Shown: positions 8,525 through 17,062 of the stretch, piece by piece | How positions within the stretch are numbered: position 1 is the first letter of the stretch | How the letters are laid out: each line of letters starts with the position of its first letter | Origin: Planctomycetia bacterium | GTDB taxonomy: Bacteria > Planctomycetota > Planctomycetia > Pirellulales > Thermoguttaceae | Assembly: GCA_030535245.1 (NCBI GenBank) | Contig: JAUNBJ010000010.1 | Coordinates: 1 to 53,088, forward strand | DNA: 53,088 nt | Direction of reading: 5' to 3' | The notes under the pieces: model-generated | Databases searched by the model: none | What the model was told of the DNA's origin: nothing | What the model saw: only the letters and a program-made list of their open reading frames with translations | Program-made: the position numbers and the translations under genes

Positions 8525-9519
8525 TTATCGCAGGTTTTCGCGAAAATCCTCCAGCGTCGCGCACGTAACCCCCGCCGTCAGCAGGTTTTCCAACGTCGCC
8601 GAATCGGTCAGCGAGCGAATTTTCTGCTCCAATTCCGCAGGAACTCCTCCGAAACGTACGGTCAACACGGATAAAAGCGCGTCGATATTCCCCTCCACGC
8701 GTCCTTCCGCACGCCCTTCCAGACGCCCTTTGGTGCGACCCTGTTCCAGCCCTTCTTTTCGTCCGAGACGGAGGCCACGGTCTTCGGCTTCGCCCAGGAG
8801 GGTGCGGCGGAACACGTCGGCAAGCCAGCGATCCTCGGCAATGCTGCGGAGTTCCGGCTTCTGGCAGAACGATCGGTATTTTTTATAGGCTCCCCCAACA
8901 CCACCATCTTTTTTCAGTAAAACTTCCATTTCTTCCTCCGTTTTCTGATTCGCTTTGCCTAAAAAGTCCAACCATTCCCGCATTTCAGGGCACATCAGCG
9001 AAAGGTGACGCCATTTTTCTTCCGCAAGTTCGATGAAATGCAACTGCAAATCGTCCGTCAGGATGTAATTCGGGTTTTGACGGCAGGTAACGTAAAACTC
9101 GTTGTGCGGCGTTTCCAAATCCGGGAAAAGCAAAAACCGCGTTACCGCTATTCCAATGACCGGATTCAGGATACGATAATCCTCGCCCTTTTTCAACTGC
9201 GCGCTGTATTCACGGCTCCAGTAGTATAAAATACGGTTCGGGAACGACTCCTGGTTCAGGGTTTGGATTTCAATTTCGTAAATATTGCCCTCTTTATCCG
9301 TGGCTTTAATGTCGTTGATGAACCACTTGTCCTCGGTGAATCGTTGGGGGTTGAACGTGTTGGCGATGTGGATTTTCTCCACCAGCGGACGCCCCGCGTC
9401 GGCCAGCACGGCGTTGACGAAGGACAACAGTATCTCCTCACTGTCCGGTCCGAACTGGTGAACAGATAGTGAATGAACACGTCCTGCGTCGGTAAAACAA
9501 CAAAATTGGAATCACGCAT
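8525..9519 (-). pseudogene. Rpn-type PD-(D/E)XK nuclease/transposase, frameshifted
   Basis: The true start is the ATG at 9519, preceded by AGGAGGG. It reads MRDSNFVVLPTQDVFIHYLF and then TSS, the normal Rpn-family N-terminus, before going out of frame at about 9445-9458. The other frame resumes at once as GPDSEEILLSFVNAVLADAG and continues for 300 codons. The nuclease core is present (IKATDKEGNIYEIEIQTLNQ, with D and E-x-Q), as is a C-terminal coil of RxEGRxEG repeats (GRKEGLEQGRTKGRLEG). Rpn proteins are DNA endonucleases linked to recA-independent recombination. The single frameshift separates the first 23 residues. It is a recent decay event, a sequencing error, or less likely programmed; internal initiation could still give a nuclease. 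Confidence 0.8.
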
Positions 9520-9696
9520 GGCAGTACCCTCCTGTGAACCACCATTATACCCTCACGCTCGGAAAAAGTCAAGAATTGGTTTGCAAATCTTGCTCTTAAG
9601 AGGCGTTTGGGCACAAAATCTGTCGGATTTCGGAAATTTTTCGCCATGGTGGGGAAATTTCGCGGAAAATAATGGTTCTTTTGCGGAAATCAACGA

Positions 9697-9725
9697 TTGC
9701 AAACCGTGCAGCGGCGTGTTATAAT
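9697..9725 (+). promoter_or_regulatory. Promoter of the ten-gene sugar operon
   Basis: A perfect TATAAT (9720-9725) has TTGCAA (9697-9702) 17 bases upstream. The leader to the first start codon at 9840 is about 108 bases and G-rich. No other promoter of this quality was found before 21078. Confidence 0.6.
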
Positions 9726-9839
9726 ACTTGAAGTATAAATTTTACCGGTTCAAGTCAACCTCCAATGGTCGGGTAAGAGTTTCCATGGTTGGAAAGGAAA
9801 ACGTGGAGGGGCTGGTTTTTTTGACGACAGGTGCTTTCG

Positions 9840-11240
9840 ATGTTGAATTACAAACTGAAAATCGGGCTGATTCCCGAACGTCGTTTTCTTCCCGGGCCGC
9901 GGCGGACGGGAATTTTCAGTCAGGACGTGGCGTTTCAGAACAAGGAAAAGTGCGTGAAGTTTTTGAAGGAGAACTTCGCGGATGCGGATCTGGAATTTGT
10001 CGATCTGGAATGGCTGAACAAGGAGGGAATGCTGGAACAGACGCAAGACGCGTTTCGGATTGCCGAGCGTTTCAGGCAGGAGAACGTGGATGCGATTTTC
10101 CTGATCCACTGCAATTTTGGCAGCGAGGAAGCGGCGGGGAAGATTGCGCAGTTGATGGGGGTTCCGACGTTGCTTTGGGGGCCACGAGATCGCGTGATTG
10201 ATGCGGACGGAACGCGTTATACCGACACGCAGTGTGGGCTTTTTTCGATCAGCAAGCAGTTAAAGCGCTACAACGTCCCGTTCACGTTCCTTCCGAACTG
10301 CGATTTGGAAGCGCCGGCATTTCGCGAGGGGTTCGAGAAGTTTTTATCCGTGGCGACGATGGTGAAGAATTTTGGTCGGTTGCGGATATTGCAGATCGGT
10401 TCGCGGGTGAAGCCGTTCAAGTGCGTGATGGCGAACGAGTTGGAGCTGACGGAGAATTTTGGAATCGACGTGGTTCCGATGAACATGACGGCGGCCAAAG
10501 CGAAGCTGGAGGAGATTCTGGCGAAGAAGAAGCGTCTGCTTGCGAAGCATGTGACGTTCATCAAGAAGCATTACGACGTGAGCGATATTGAGCCGGAGAC
10601 GCTCGACAAGATGGCGGCGTTCATCGAGTTTTACAAGGACGCGTTGGAGGAGAACGGCTGCGACGTGGTGGCGACGGAGTGCTGGACGGTGATGAACCAG
10701 ACGATTGGTGCGATGCCGTGTCTGGCGATGAGCATTCTGGCGGACATGGGGGTGATTGTGATTTGCGAGACGGACATTCACGGGGCGATCACATCGGCTT
10801 TGCTGGCGTGTGCGGCGCGTGGGAAGAAACCGACGTTTTTTGGCGAATTTACGATGCGTCATCCGACGAACGACAGGGCGGAGTTGCTATGGCACTGCGG
10901 GGTCTTTGCCACGTCGTTGAAGAAGGGGAAGGAAAAGCGTAAATTGGCGGTATTCAAGCCGAGTTTCTGCGTGAAGGATGGGCATTACACGATAGCGCGT
11001 TTTCAGGCGGAGAAGGGGAAATATTACCTGCTGGGCGGCGAATTTGATTCGACCGAGGGGCCGGACACGTTTGGCACATGGGTTTGGGCGGAATTTAACG
11101 ATTTGGAAAAGCTGGAGCGAAAGCTCGTGGAAGGCCCATACATTCACCACATGAGCGAGGTGGAGGGGAGTTATGCCGACGTGTTGAGGGAATTTGCAAA
11201 ATACGTTCCGGGCGTGGTGTTTGACCCGTTGGAAAGTTGA
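9840..11240 (+). CDS. L-fucose/L-arabinose isomerase-family sugar isomerase
   Basis: The 466-residue cytosolic protein belongs to the L-fucose isomerase superfamily by its overall layout. The N-terminal region begins LKIGLIPERR and continues through IAERFRQENVDAIFLIHCNF and PTLLWGPRD. A metal-binding C-terminal half includes ECWTVMNQTIGAMPCLAMS, VICETDIHGAITSALL, FFGEFTMRHP and HMSEVEGSYADVLREFAKYV. Such enzymes interconvert aldoses and ketoses using Mn2+. The E of CETDIHG and nearby H residues are the likely ligands. The ATG at 9840 is preferred to the GTG at 9831 because ACAGG is correctly spaced. It is the first gene of the operon, which suggests that isomerisation is an early step. The exact substrate cannot be read from the sequence. 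Confidence 0.75.
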   Translation: MLNYKLKIGLIPERRFLPGPRRTGIFSQDVAFQNKEKCVKFLKENFADADLEFVDLEWLNKEGMLEQTQDAFRIAERFRQENVDAIFLIHCNFGSEEAAGKIAQLMGVPTLLWGPRDRVIDADGTRYTDTQCGLFSISKQLKRYNVPFTFLPNCDLEAPAFREGFEKFLSVATMVKNFGRLRILQIGSRVKPFKCVMANELELTENFGIDVVPMNMTAAKAKLEEILAKKKRLLAKHVTFIKKHYDVSDIEPETLDKMAAFIEFYKDALEENGCDVVATECWTVMNQTIGAMPCLAMSILADMGVIVICETDIHGAITSALLACAARGKKPTFFGEFTMRHPTNDRAELLWHCGVFATSLKKGKEKRKLAVFKPSFCVKDGHYTIARFQAEKGKYYLLGGEFDSTEGPDTFGTWVWAEFNDLEKLERKLVEGPYIHHMSEVEGSYADVLREFAKYVPGVVFDPLES

Positions 11241-11303
11241 TTTCCTGAAAGAACCAGATAAAAAAGAGAGAGCATTTCATCATTTCATTTTTAAGGAGTA
11301 GCA

Positions 11304-12722
11304 ATGAATAAATTCCTGTTTTCCATGATATTGACGGAGTTGGAAGACGCGGTCGGTATCGAAAACTGTTCGACGCGGGAGATCGACAAACTGACGCACA
11401 GTGTGGATTATTTCTGGCTGTCGCGGGTGTTTGCGGATCGTGGCGAGAAGATGCCGGAGGCGGACGTCGTGGTTTCGCCGAAAAATGCGGAGGAGGTGTC
11501 GAAAGTTTTACAGATTGCGAATTACTACAAGATTCCGGTCACGACGTGGGGCGGCGGCGGCGGGACGCAGGGGGGGGCGTTGCCGGTTTGCGGTGGCATC
11601 GTTCTGGACACGAAGCGGATGAACGAAGTATACGACGTGAACACCGATTCGATGTACATCGAGTGCGGCACGGGTGCGATCTACAAGCAGATCGAGAACG
11701 TGGCGAATGAAAAGGGGTATGCGACGATGCACTATCCCAGTTCGCTGACCTGTTCGACGGTGGGTGGCTTTTTGGCGCACCGGGGGATCGGGGTGGTTTC
11801 GACGAAGTACGGCAAGATCGACGACATGGTTTTGCAGATGGAGGTAGTGCTTCCGAACGGCAAAATCATCCAGACGTCTCCTGCTCCGAAGCATGCGGCG
11901 GGGCCGGATTTGAATCAGATTTTCATCGGTTCGGAGGGGACGTTGGGAATCATGACGAAAGCGCAAATGCGGATCTACAATCAGCCGGAAGAGCGTCGTT
12001 TTCGTGGTTTTCTGTTCAAGGACATGCACGAGGCATTCGTGGCGGGCAAAGAGTTGCTTCAGAAAATCAAGCCGTCGGTCATGCGATTGTATGACGAGGC
12101 GGAAACGGGGTCGATCATCAAGAAGATTGTCGGCGTGGAGAAGAAGGGTGCGTTCATGAACGTGGCGATCGAGGGTCTTTCGGAGATTGTCCCGATCGAG
12201 GAAAAGATCATGCTGCGGATGTTCAAGGAGTATGGAGCGGAAGATTTGGGGAGCGAGTACGGCGAAAAGTGGTGGAAGGAAAAGATCACGTTCTTTTATC
12301 CGGGGCATGCGTTGGATTTGCCGTGGATGTTTGGGACGATGGACACGATTGCGCCGTTCGACAAGATCGAAAAGATTTACTGGGCGATGAAAAAGGCGGT
12401 GGAGAGCAATTTCCCGATGGCCCGATTCATAGCGCATTTTTCGCACTGGTACGAGTGGGGGTGCATGATTTACGACCGGTTTATTGTGGAGAATCCTCCG
12501 CAGGATCCGATCGAGGCGTTGCGGCTGCACAATCAGATATGGAACTGTGGGGTTCGTGCGGCGATTGCCAACGGCGGCGTGGTGAACGATCATCATGGCG
12601 TGGGGATCAAGCTGGGTCGTCTGATGAAGGAGCAGTACGGGCCGGCGATGGAGGTTTTCGAGGGTTTGAAGCGTCAGCTTGACCCGAACAACATTCTGAA
12701 TCCGTTCAAACTGGGCTTATAA
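11304..12722 (+). CDS. FAD-binding oxidase, GlcD/alkyl-DHAP-synthase type
   Basis: The 472-residue flavoprotein is of the VAO/PCMH family. The FAD_binding_4 domain spans about 45-220 (ADVVVSPKNAEEVSKVLQIA, VTTWGGGGGTQGGALP, YPSSLTCSTVGGFLAHRGIG, GSEGTLGIMTKAQ). The FAD_oxidase_C domain follows to the end (HFSHWYEWGC, NGGVVNDHHGVG, LKRQLDPNNILNPFKLGL). Family members oxidise 2-hydroxy acids such as glycolate or D-lactate. The next gene encodes an Fe-S subunit and the operon also encodes an ETF, so electrons probably pass from this flavin to those carriers. AAGGAG precedes the ATG. No signal peptide is present, so it is cytosolic. Substrate unknown. Confidence 0.85.
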   Translation: MNKFLFSMILTELEDAVGIENCSTREIDKLTHSVDYFWLSRVFADRGEKMPEADVVVSPKNAEEVSKVLQIANYYKIPVTTWGGGGGTQGGALPVCGGIVLDTKRMNEVYDVNTDSMYIECGTGAIYKQIENVANEKGYATMHYPSSLTCSTVGGFLAHRGIGVVSTKYGKIDDMVLQMEVVLPNGKIIQTSPAPKHAAGPDLNQIFIGSEGTLGIMTKAQMRIYNQPEERRFRGFLFKDMHEAFVAGKELLQKIKPSVMRLYDEAETGSIIKKIVGVEKKGAFMNVAIEGLSEIVPIEEKIMLRMFKEYGAEDLGSEYGEKWWKEKITFFYPGHALDLPWMFGTMDTIAPFDKIEKIYWAMKKAVESNFPMARFIAHFSHWYEWGCMIYDRFIVENPPQDPIEALRLHNQIWNCGVRAAIANGGVVNDHHGVGIKLGRLMKEQYGPAMEVFEGLKRQLDPNNILNPFKLGL

Positions 12723-12746
12723 GAAGTTAAGAAAAGGAATCCAAAG

Positions 12747-13838
12747 ATGCAACTTTCACAACGAAATAAAGAGACGGTGGACGCGTGTCGCTTCTGCTGG
12801 ATGTGTCGGCATATCTGTCCGATTGGCAATGCCACGGGGATGGAGCGTAACACGTCGCGTGCCAGGGCGTTGGGGCTTTCGATGGTATTGCGGAACGTGG
12901 AGACGCTCGAAAGCGTGATGGACAACATTTACGAATGTTCCCTGTGCGGGGCTTGTACGAAAGAGTGCAAGACCGGCTGGGATCCGGTTCAGTTCACGAC
13001 CGAGGCGAAGCTGGAGGGGGCCGCGGCGGGGGTAACTCCGGCGTACATTGTTCCGCTGATTGAGAAGGTGTTGACTTCGGGCAACATTTATGGGGAGAAC
13101 AAGCTGGACGCCAAGCTGGCGAAGGAGATTGGAACGCTTCCCAAAACGGCGGACACGGTGTTGTATTTGGGGACGGACGCGCGTTTTCGGACGCCGGAGC
13201 TGGCGGTGAAGGCGATTCAGCTTTTGAAGAAAGCGGGGTTGCAATTCACCGTGCTTGCGGCGGAGCCGGGTAGCGGGTACGACCTCTACTTTTTGGCGGG
13301 GGCGGCCGAGGAAACGCGTAAACGGATGAGCGTGGCGGCGGAGACGCTGAGCGGGTTCAAGACGGTGATCGCGTACGACCCGAACGACGCGCGGATGTTC
13401 CTGCGTCAGTACAAGGAGTGGGGCGTGGTGCTCAAGGCGAAGGTCAAGACGTTTACGGACGTGCTGGCGGGGCAGATTCGTACGAAGAAACTTTCGGTGA
13501 AGAAGGGGGCGTTGACGTACACGTTCCAGGACCCGGCGTCGTTGGCGCGTGATTTGGAGGAGACGGTTCCGGCCCGCAAGGTGCTGGGGGCGTGTGGTGG
13601 GATTCGGGAGATGTTGCTTCATGGCAAGGACACGAACCTGGCGGGGAGCCTGGTGATGAACGAATACATGCCAGAGGTGATGCGTAAGGTGGCGGAAAGT
13701 CGTTGGCGCGACGCGGCGGGCGTGGGGGCGACGATCCTGGTGACGGCCAGCCCGTCGGAATATGTGTTGCTCAAGGCAACGAAACCGGAAACGATGCAGA
13801 TTTTAGCGATGGAGGAGGTCGTAGCGAAATGTTTGTAA
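12747..13838 (+). CDS. GlcF/heterodisulfide-reductase-like Fe-S protein
   Basis: The 363-residue protein has two [4Fe-4S] motifs near the N-terminus: C14-x2-C17-x2-C20-x3-C24 (CRFCWMCRHICP) and C64-x2-C67-x2-C70-x3-C74 (CSLCGACTKEC). The C-terminal part is a cysteine-poor counterpart of CCG-domain proteins, with a single GACGG, so the second cluster-binding site is probably degenerate. It should accept electrons from the FAD oxidase encoded 24 bases upstream and hand them on. AAGGAA is the ribosome site. Its last 10 bases overlap the aldolase gene, indicating translational coupling. Confidence 0.8.
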   Translation: MQLSQRNKETVDACRFCWMCRHICPIGNATGMERNTSRARALGLSMVLRNVETLESVMDNIYECSLCGACTKECKTGWDPVQFTTEAKLEGAAAGVTPAYIVPLIEKVLTSGNIYGENKLDAKLAKEIGTLPKTADTVLYLGTDARFRTPELAVKAIQLLKKAGLQFTVLAAEPGSGYDLYFLAGAAEETRKRMSVAAETLSGFKTVIAYDPNDARMFLRQYKEWGVVLKAKVKTFTDVLAGQIRTKKLSVKKGALTYTFQDPASLARDLEETVPARKVLGACGGIREMLLHGKDTNLAGSLVMNEYMPEVMRKVAESRWRDAAGVGATILVTASPSEYVLLKATKPETMQILAMEEVVAKCL

Positions 13839-14659
13839 CTTTTGAAAATATTTTGAAGATAGCGGAAGCGGGGCAGTTTGCGGTTCCGGCGTTCAACGTT
13901 TACAACATGGAAACGGTGATGGGGGTTCTGGCGGCAGCGGAGCAGATGCGGGCGCCTGTGATCATGCAGTCGTATTCGCGGTTGTTTTCGTGGGGGACGG
14001 CGGACTATCTGGCACCGTGCGTTTTGGAGGCGGCGAAGCGGGCAACGGTTCCGCTCTGTTTCCATTTGGACCATGGAGCCGACGAGACGGCGGTACTCAA
14101 GGCGTTGCGAAACGGGTGCAGCGGGATCATGTACGACTGTTCGGCGAAGCCGTTTGCCGAGAACGTGGCGAACACGAAGCGTATTGTGGACCTGTGCGGT
14201 GCCGTGGGGGTGACGGTGGAAGGCGAGCTGGGGCATATTGGTTCGGCGAAAGACGACCAGCCGGTTTTGGCTTACACCGACGTGAACGAGGCGGTGGAGT
14301 TCGTGGAAAAGACGGGCGTGGTGGCGTTGGCAATCCAGGTGGGGACGGCCCATGGTCGTTACAAGCGGGCACCGGAGGTTAACGTGGCACGGATTGCGGA
14401 GATTCACGCGGCAATTCCGGCGGCGGTGGTGCTGCATGGCGGCAGTGGGATTCCGGACGAGCAGGTTCGTGCAGCGATTGCGGCGGGGATTCGCAAGGTG
14501 AATTTCGGCACGGACATTTGCTATTCGTTTTTGGACAAGGTTTTCGAGACGTCGCGAGACATCGTGGCGGTGGACATGTTCATGCGCGACGCGATCGACA
14601 ACGTGAAGCAGTTTGCCATCGAGAAGATCCAGCTTTTGGGCGCGGACGGAAAGGCGTGA
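13829..14659 (+). CDS. Class II ketose-bisphosphate aldolase
   Basis: The 276-residue TIM-barrel Zn aldolase is of the fructose/tagatose-bisphosphate and IolJ type. Catalytic Asp81 and zinc His82 lie in LDHGAD. Glu133 is in EGELGHIG, His175 in GTAHGRYK and His203 in LHGGSGIP, and NFGTD closes the phosphate site. It splits a ketose (bis)phosphate into dihydroxyacetone phosphate and an aldehyde. The ATG at 13829 is supported by GGAGGAGG at 13811-13817, although the frame is open further upstream. It overlaps the Fe-S gene and is followed after 4 bases by a PfkB kinase. Kinase plus class II aldolase is the classic pair of a phosphorylate-then-cleave pathway. Next to IolB it may be IolJ-like. Confidence 0.85.
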   Translation: MFVTFENILKIAEAGQFAVPAFNVYNMETVMGVLAAAEQMRAPVIMQSYSRLFSWGTADYLAPCVLEAAKRATVPLCFHLDHGADETAVLKALRNGCSGIMYDCSAKPFAENVANTKRIVDLCGAVGVTVEGELGHIGSAKDDQPVLAYTDVNEAVEFVEKTGVVALAIQVGTAHGRYKRAPEVNVARIAEIHAAIPAAVVLHGGSGIPDEQVRAAIAAGIRKVNFGTDICYSFLDKVFETSRDIVAVDMFMRDAIDNVKQFAIEKIQLLGADGKA

Positions 14660-14663
14660 TTCC

Positions 14664-15575
14664 ATGACGGTGGAAATTACGGGGATTGGCGCGAACGTTT
14701 ACGACACCCTGGTGAAGCTGCCGGCCTTTCCGGTGGAGGACACCAAGTGTGTCGTGAACGCGGTGGCGGCCAGTGGCGGCGGGCCGTGTGGCACGGGATT
14801 GGTCGCGGCGGCGAAGCTGGGGGCGAAAGTTTCGCTTTTGGCGGTGCTGTCGAACGACGCGGGCGGCACGTTTTTGTTGGACGATTACCATCGGTATGGC
14901 GTGGACACCCGGCTGGTGACGCGGTGTGATGGGGAGTCGTTTTCTGCCACGGTGCTTTTGAACGAGGCGACCGGTTCGCGAACCTGTTTATTGAATCGTG
15001 GGACGCTTCCGGCATTGGAGCTTTCCGAAGCGCAGAAGCAGGAGATTGCGTCGGCGAAGGTGCTTTTGCTCGACGGTAATGAAATGGCGGCGGCGATGGA
15101 GGGGGCGAAGGTGGCGCGTTCGGCGGGGGTGAAGGTGCTTTACGACGCGGGGGGATTGTACCCGCAGGTGAGTGCGCTTTTACCGTTGGTCGATTTGCTG
15201 ATACCGTCGGCGGAGTTTGCCATGGGGCATACGGGGACGACGAATATTGAGGATGCGGCGCGTGTTCTCATGGAGCAGTATCATCCGGAGATTGTCGTTG
15301 TCACCGACGGTGCGCGAGGCGGTCTTTTAGACGATGGAAAAAAACAGACGCGTTATCCGGCGTTTCCGGTCACGGTGGCCGACTCGAACGGTGCGGGAGA
15401 CGTATTCCACGGGGCATTCGCGTTTGCGGTGACATGCGGGTGGGATTATGCGAAGTGTGCCGTTTTCTCGAGTGCCGTTTCGGCGTTAAAATGTACGCAA
15501 CTGGGTGCTCGGCCGGGTGTGCCGACGTACCCGCAAACCATGCAATTTTTGGAGGAAAGAAATTATGTGTTGTGA
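14664..15575 (+). CDS. PfkB-family sugar kinase (IolC/ribokinase type)
   Basis: The 303-residue kinase of the ribokinase/PfkB superfamily has an N-terminal glycine motif (AASGGGPCGTGLVAAAKLG). It also has the C-terminal PfkB signature DSNGAGDVFHGAF, with catalytic Asp246, and the anion-hole GAGD. These enzymes phosphorylate ketoses, 2-keto-3-deoxy acids or 2-deoxy-5-keto-gluconate (IolC). The ATG at 14664 follows the aldolase stop by 4 bases, and its end overlaps IolB by 11 bases. Position between an aldolase and IolB suggests that it makes the aldolase substrate. Specificity cannot be derived from motifs alone. Confidence 0.85.
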   Translation: MTVEITGIGANVYDTLVKLPAFPVEDTKCVVNAVAASGGGPCGTGLVAAAKLGAKVSLLAVLSNDAGGTFLLDDYHRYGVDTRLVTRCDGESFSATVLLNEATGSRTCLLNRGTLPALELSEAQKQEIASAKVLLLDGNEMAAAMEGAKVARSAGVKVLYDAGGLYPQVSALLPLVDLLIPSAEFAMGHTGTTNIEDAARVLMEQYHPEIVVVTDGARGGLLDDGKKQTRYPAFPVTVADSNGAGDVFHGAFAFAVTCGWDYAKCAVFSSAVSALKCTQLGARPGVPTYPQTMQFLEERNYVL

Positions 15576-16365
15576 CGATACCCTGATGAAGTCGTGGAAC
15601 AAGGAATTTGGCAAAAGTGCCGTGATCACCTACGACAACAGTGCGTTGGAGTTGTTGGAAGTGGACATGGTGCGATTGGGTGTGGGCGACGTGAAGTCGT
15701 ACAACGAGCAGGACAAAGAGTACGGGATCGTGATTCTCGGCGGCAAGTGCAGTATTGTCGGCGAGGGTTTCAAGTTCGCGAACATTGGGAAAAGGAAGAA
15801 CGTGTTTGACGGTGCGGCCACGTGTGTTTACGTGCCGTGCAATCGTCCGTTCAAGATTACGGGGGTGAAGGATTGTTCGATAGCGGTCTGCAAGTCGCCG
15901 GCCGAGGAGCCGTTTGAGCCGGTTCTGGTGAAGCCGGAGGACGTGGTGATCAAAGACCTTGGCAAGCCGGGGTGGCAGCGTCAGGCGCATTTCATTCTGG
16001 ACGAGCGGGTGAAGGCGAACCTGATTTACATCGGCGAGGCGTATGTGGAAGGGGGCCAGTGGGCCAGTTATCCTCCGCACAAGCATGACGACGACAACAT
16101 GCCGACGGAAGGGCAGCAGGAGGAAATTTATTACTACGAGTTTGACAAGCCGAGCGGGTTTGGAATCCAGCGTGTTTACACGAAGGAAGGGGAGATCAAC
16201 GAGACGTACACCGTGAAATCGGGCGATTTCGTGGAGATTCCGCGGGGGTATCATCCGTTCTGTTGTGCTCCGGGCTATCAGAATTATTATTTGTGGATCA
16301 TGGCCGGGCCGAATCGTGGTTTCCACATGACCACGGAGGAAGGGCACAAATGGCTGAACAAATGA
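15565..16365 (+). CDS. iolB: 5-deoxy-glucuronate isomerase (IolB-like)
   Basis: The 266-residue bicupin of the KduI/IolB family is closest to IolB. The metal site is visible as His172, His174 (YPPHKHDDD), Glu187 (EEIYYYEFDKP) and His230 (PRGYHP), followed by the family tail YYLWIMAGPNRG. IolB converts 5-deoxy-glucuronate to 2-deoxy-5-keto-gluconate in inositol catabolism; IolC then phosphorylates it and IolJ cleaves it. Kinase and aldolase of the right families are directly upstream. The usual IolD, IolE, IolG and IolA are absent from this operon. The start at 15565 has GGAGGAAAG and overlaps the kinase gene. The family call is firm, but the physiological substrate is not. Confidence 0.8.
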   Translation: MCCDDTLMKSWNKEFGKSAVITYDNSALELLEVDMVRLGVGDVKSYNEQDKEYGIVILGGKCSIVGEGFKFANIGKRKNVFDGAATCVYVPCNRPFKITGVKDCSIAVCKSPAEEPFEPVLVKPEDVVIKDLGKPGWQRQAHFILDERVKANLIYIGEAYVEGGQWASYPPHKHDDDNMPTEGQQEEIYYYEFDKPSGFGIQRVYTKEGEINETYTVKSGDFVEIPRGYHPFCCAPGYQNYYLWIMAGPNRGFHMTTEEGHKWLNK

Positions 16366-16970
16366 AGATATATCGCGTGACGGATCCGGAATTTGCGCGT
16401 TATGGGTGCGTTGTGAAGGCCGACGTTCAGGACGTGGTGGACGCCGCCGCTTCCCTGAAGATGCCCTTGGAGGGGGCGAAGTACGAACCGTCCATTGCGC
16501 TGTTGGAAGCGACGTATGCCCGGACGTTTTTCCAGGACGAGATTTACGGCGAGTTGCCGATTCAGATCGGGTGTTGCTGGGGACACAACCGCCAGCTCAA
16601 TGCGTTGGAGTGGCACAAATCGTCGGAGATCAATATCGCGGTGACGGATTTTGTGCTGATGCTGGCGAAGCTCGACGAGATTCATGACGGGCGTTTGAAC
16701 AGTGCGGACGTGAAGGCGTTTGAGGTCAAGAAAGGCGAAACGGTGGAGGTGTATGCCGACACGTTGCATTTTTGCCCTTGCACGACCGATCCGGCGGGGT
16801 TTAACTGCATCGTGGTGTTGCCGAAAGAGACGAATCTTCCGTTGGATGGCAAGCCGGCGGATCCGTTGCTGTTTCGCAAGAACAAGTGGCTGATCTGTCA
16901 CGAGGAAAACGAGGCGTTGAAAATTCGCGGTGTGGTGCCGGGGATTTTCGGCGAGAATCATACTCTTTAA
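16350..16970 (+). CDS. DUF4867-family protein, possible sugar isomerase
   Basis: The 206-residue protein begins MAEQMKIYRVTDPEFARYGC and matches my memory of the DUF4867 family in order: PIQIGCCWGHNRQLNALEWH, KSSEINIAVTDFVLMLAKL, VYADTLHFCPC and VVLPKETNLPL. It looks cupin-like, with conserved H (GHN), H (EWH), E (SSEIN) and a later H (TLHF) that could bind a metal. I recall, without being able to check, that a member was reported as a sulfoquinovose isomerase in Firmicutes; that would make this a second isomerase. The start at 16350 overlaps iolB by 16 bases, with GGAGGAAGG 6 bases upstream. It is the last gene before a hairpin. Confidence 0.7.
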   Translation: MAEQMKIYRVTDPEFARYGCVVKADVQDVVDAAASLKMPLEGAKYEPSIALLEATYARTFFQDEIYGELPIQIGCCWGHNRQLNALEWHKSSEINIAVTDFVLMLAKLDEIHDGRLNSADVKAFEVKKGETVEVYADTLHFCPCTTDPAGFNCIVVLPKETNLPLDGKPADPLLFRKNKWLICHEENEALKIRGVVPGIFGENHTL

Positions 16971-16977
16971 GAGGACG

Positions 16978-17024
16978 CCACGAAACCCACGAAGGAGGGA
17001 ATGCTTCTTTCGCGGGTTTCGTGG
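16978..17024 (+). terminator. Intra-operon hairpin (terminator or attenuator)
   Basis: CCACGAAACCC at 16978-16988 pairs with GGGTTTCGTGG at 17014-17024. The perfect 11-bp stem is followed by TTGTTTGTG. It lies 8 bases after the DUF4867 stop and 39 bases before the FGGY kinase. With its weak U run it probably lowers rather than ends transcription. The arm sequence resembles the hairpin at 45329-45372. Confidence 0.55.
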
Positions 17025-17062
17025 TTGTTTGTGATGTCGTTTATGATATTGGGTACGGTGGA

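Noticed and set aside
15505..15564. Longer N-terminus for iolB
   Set aside because: The extension lies in the kinase gene, and the ATG at 15565 has GGAGGAAAG at the right distance.
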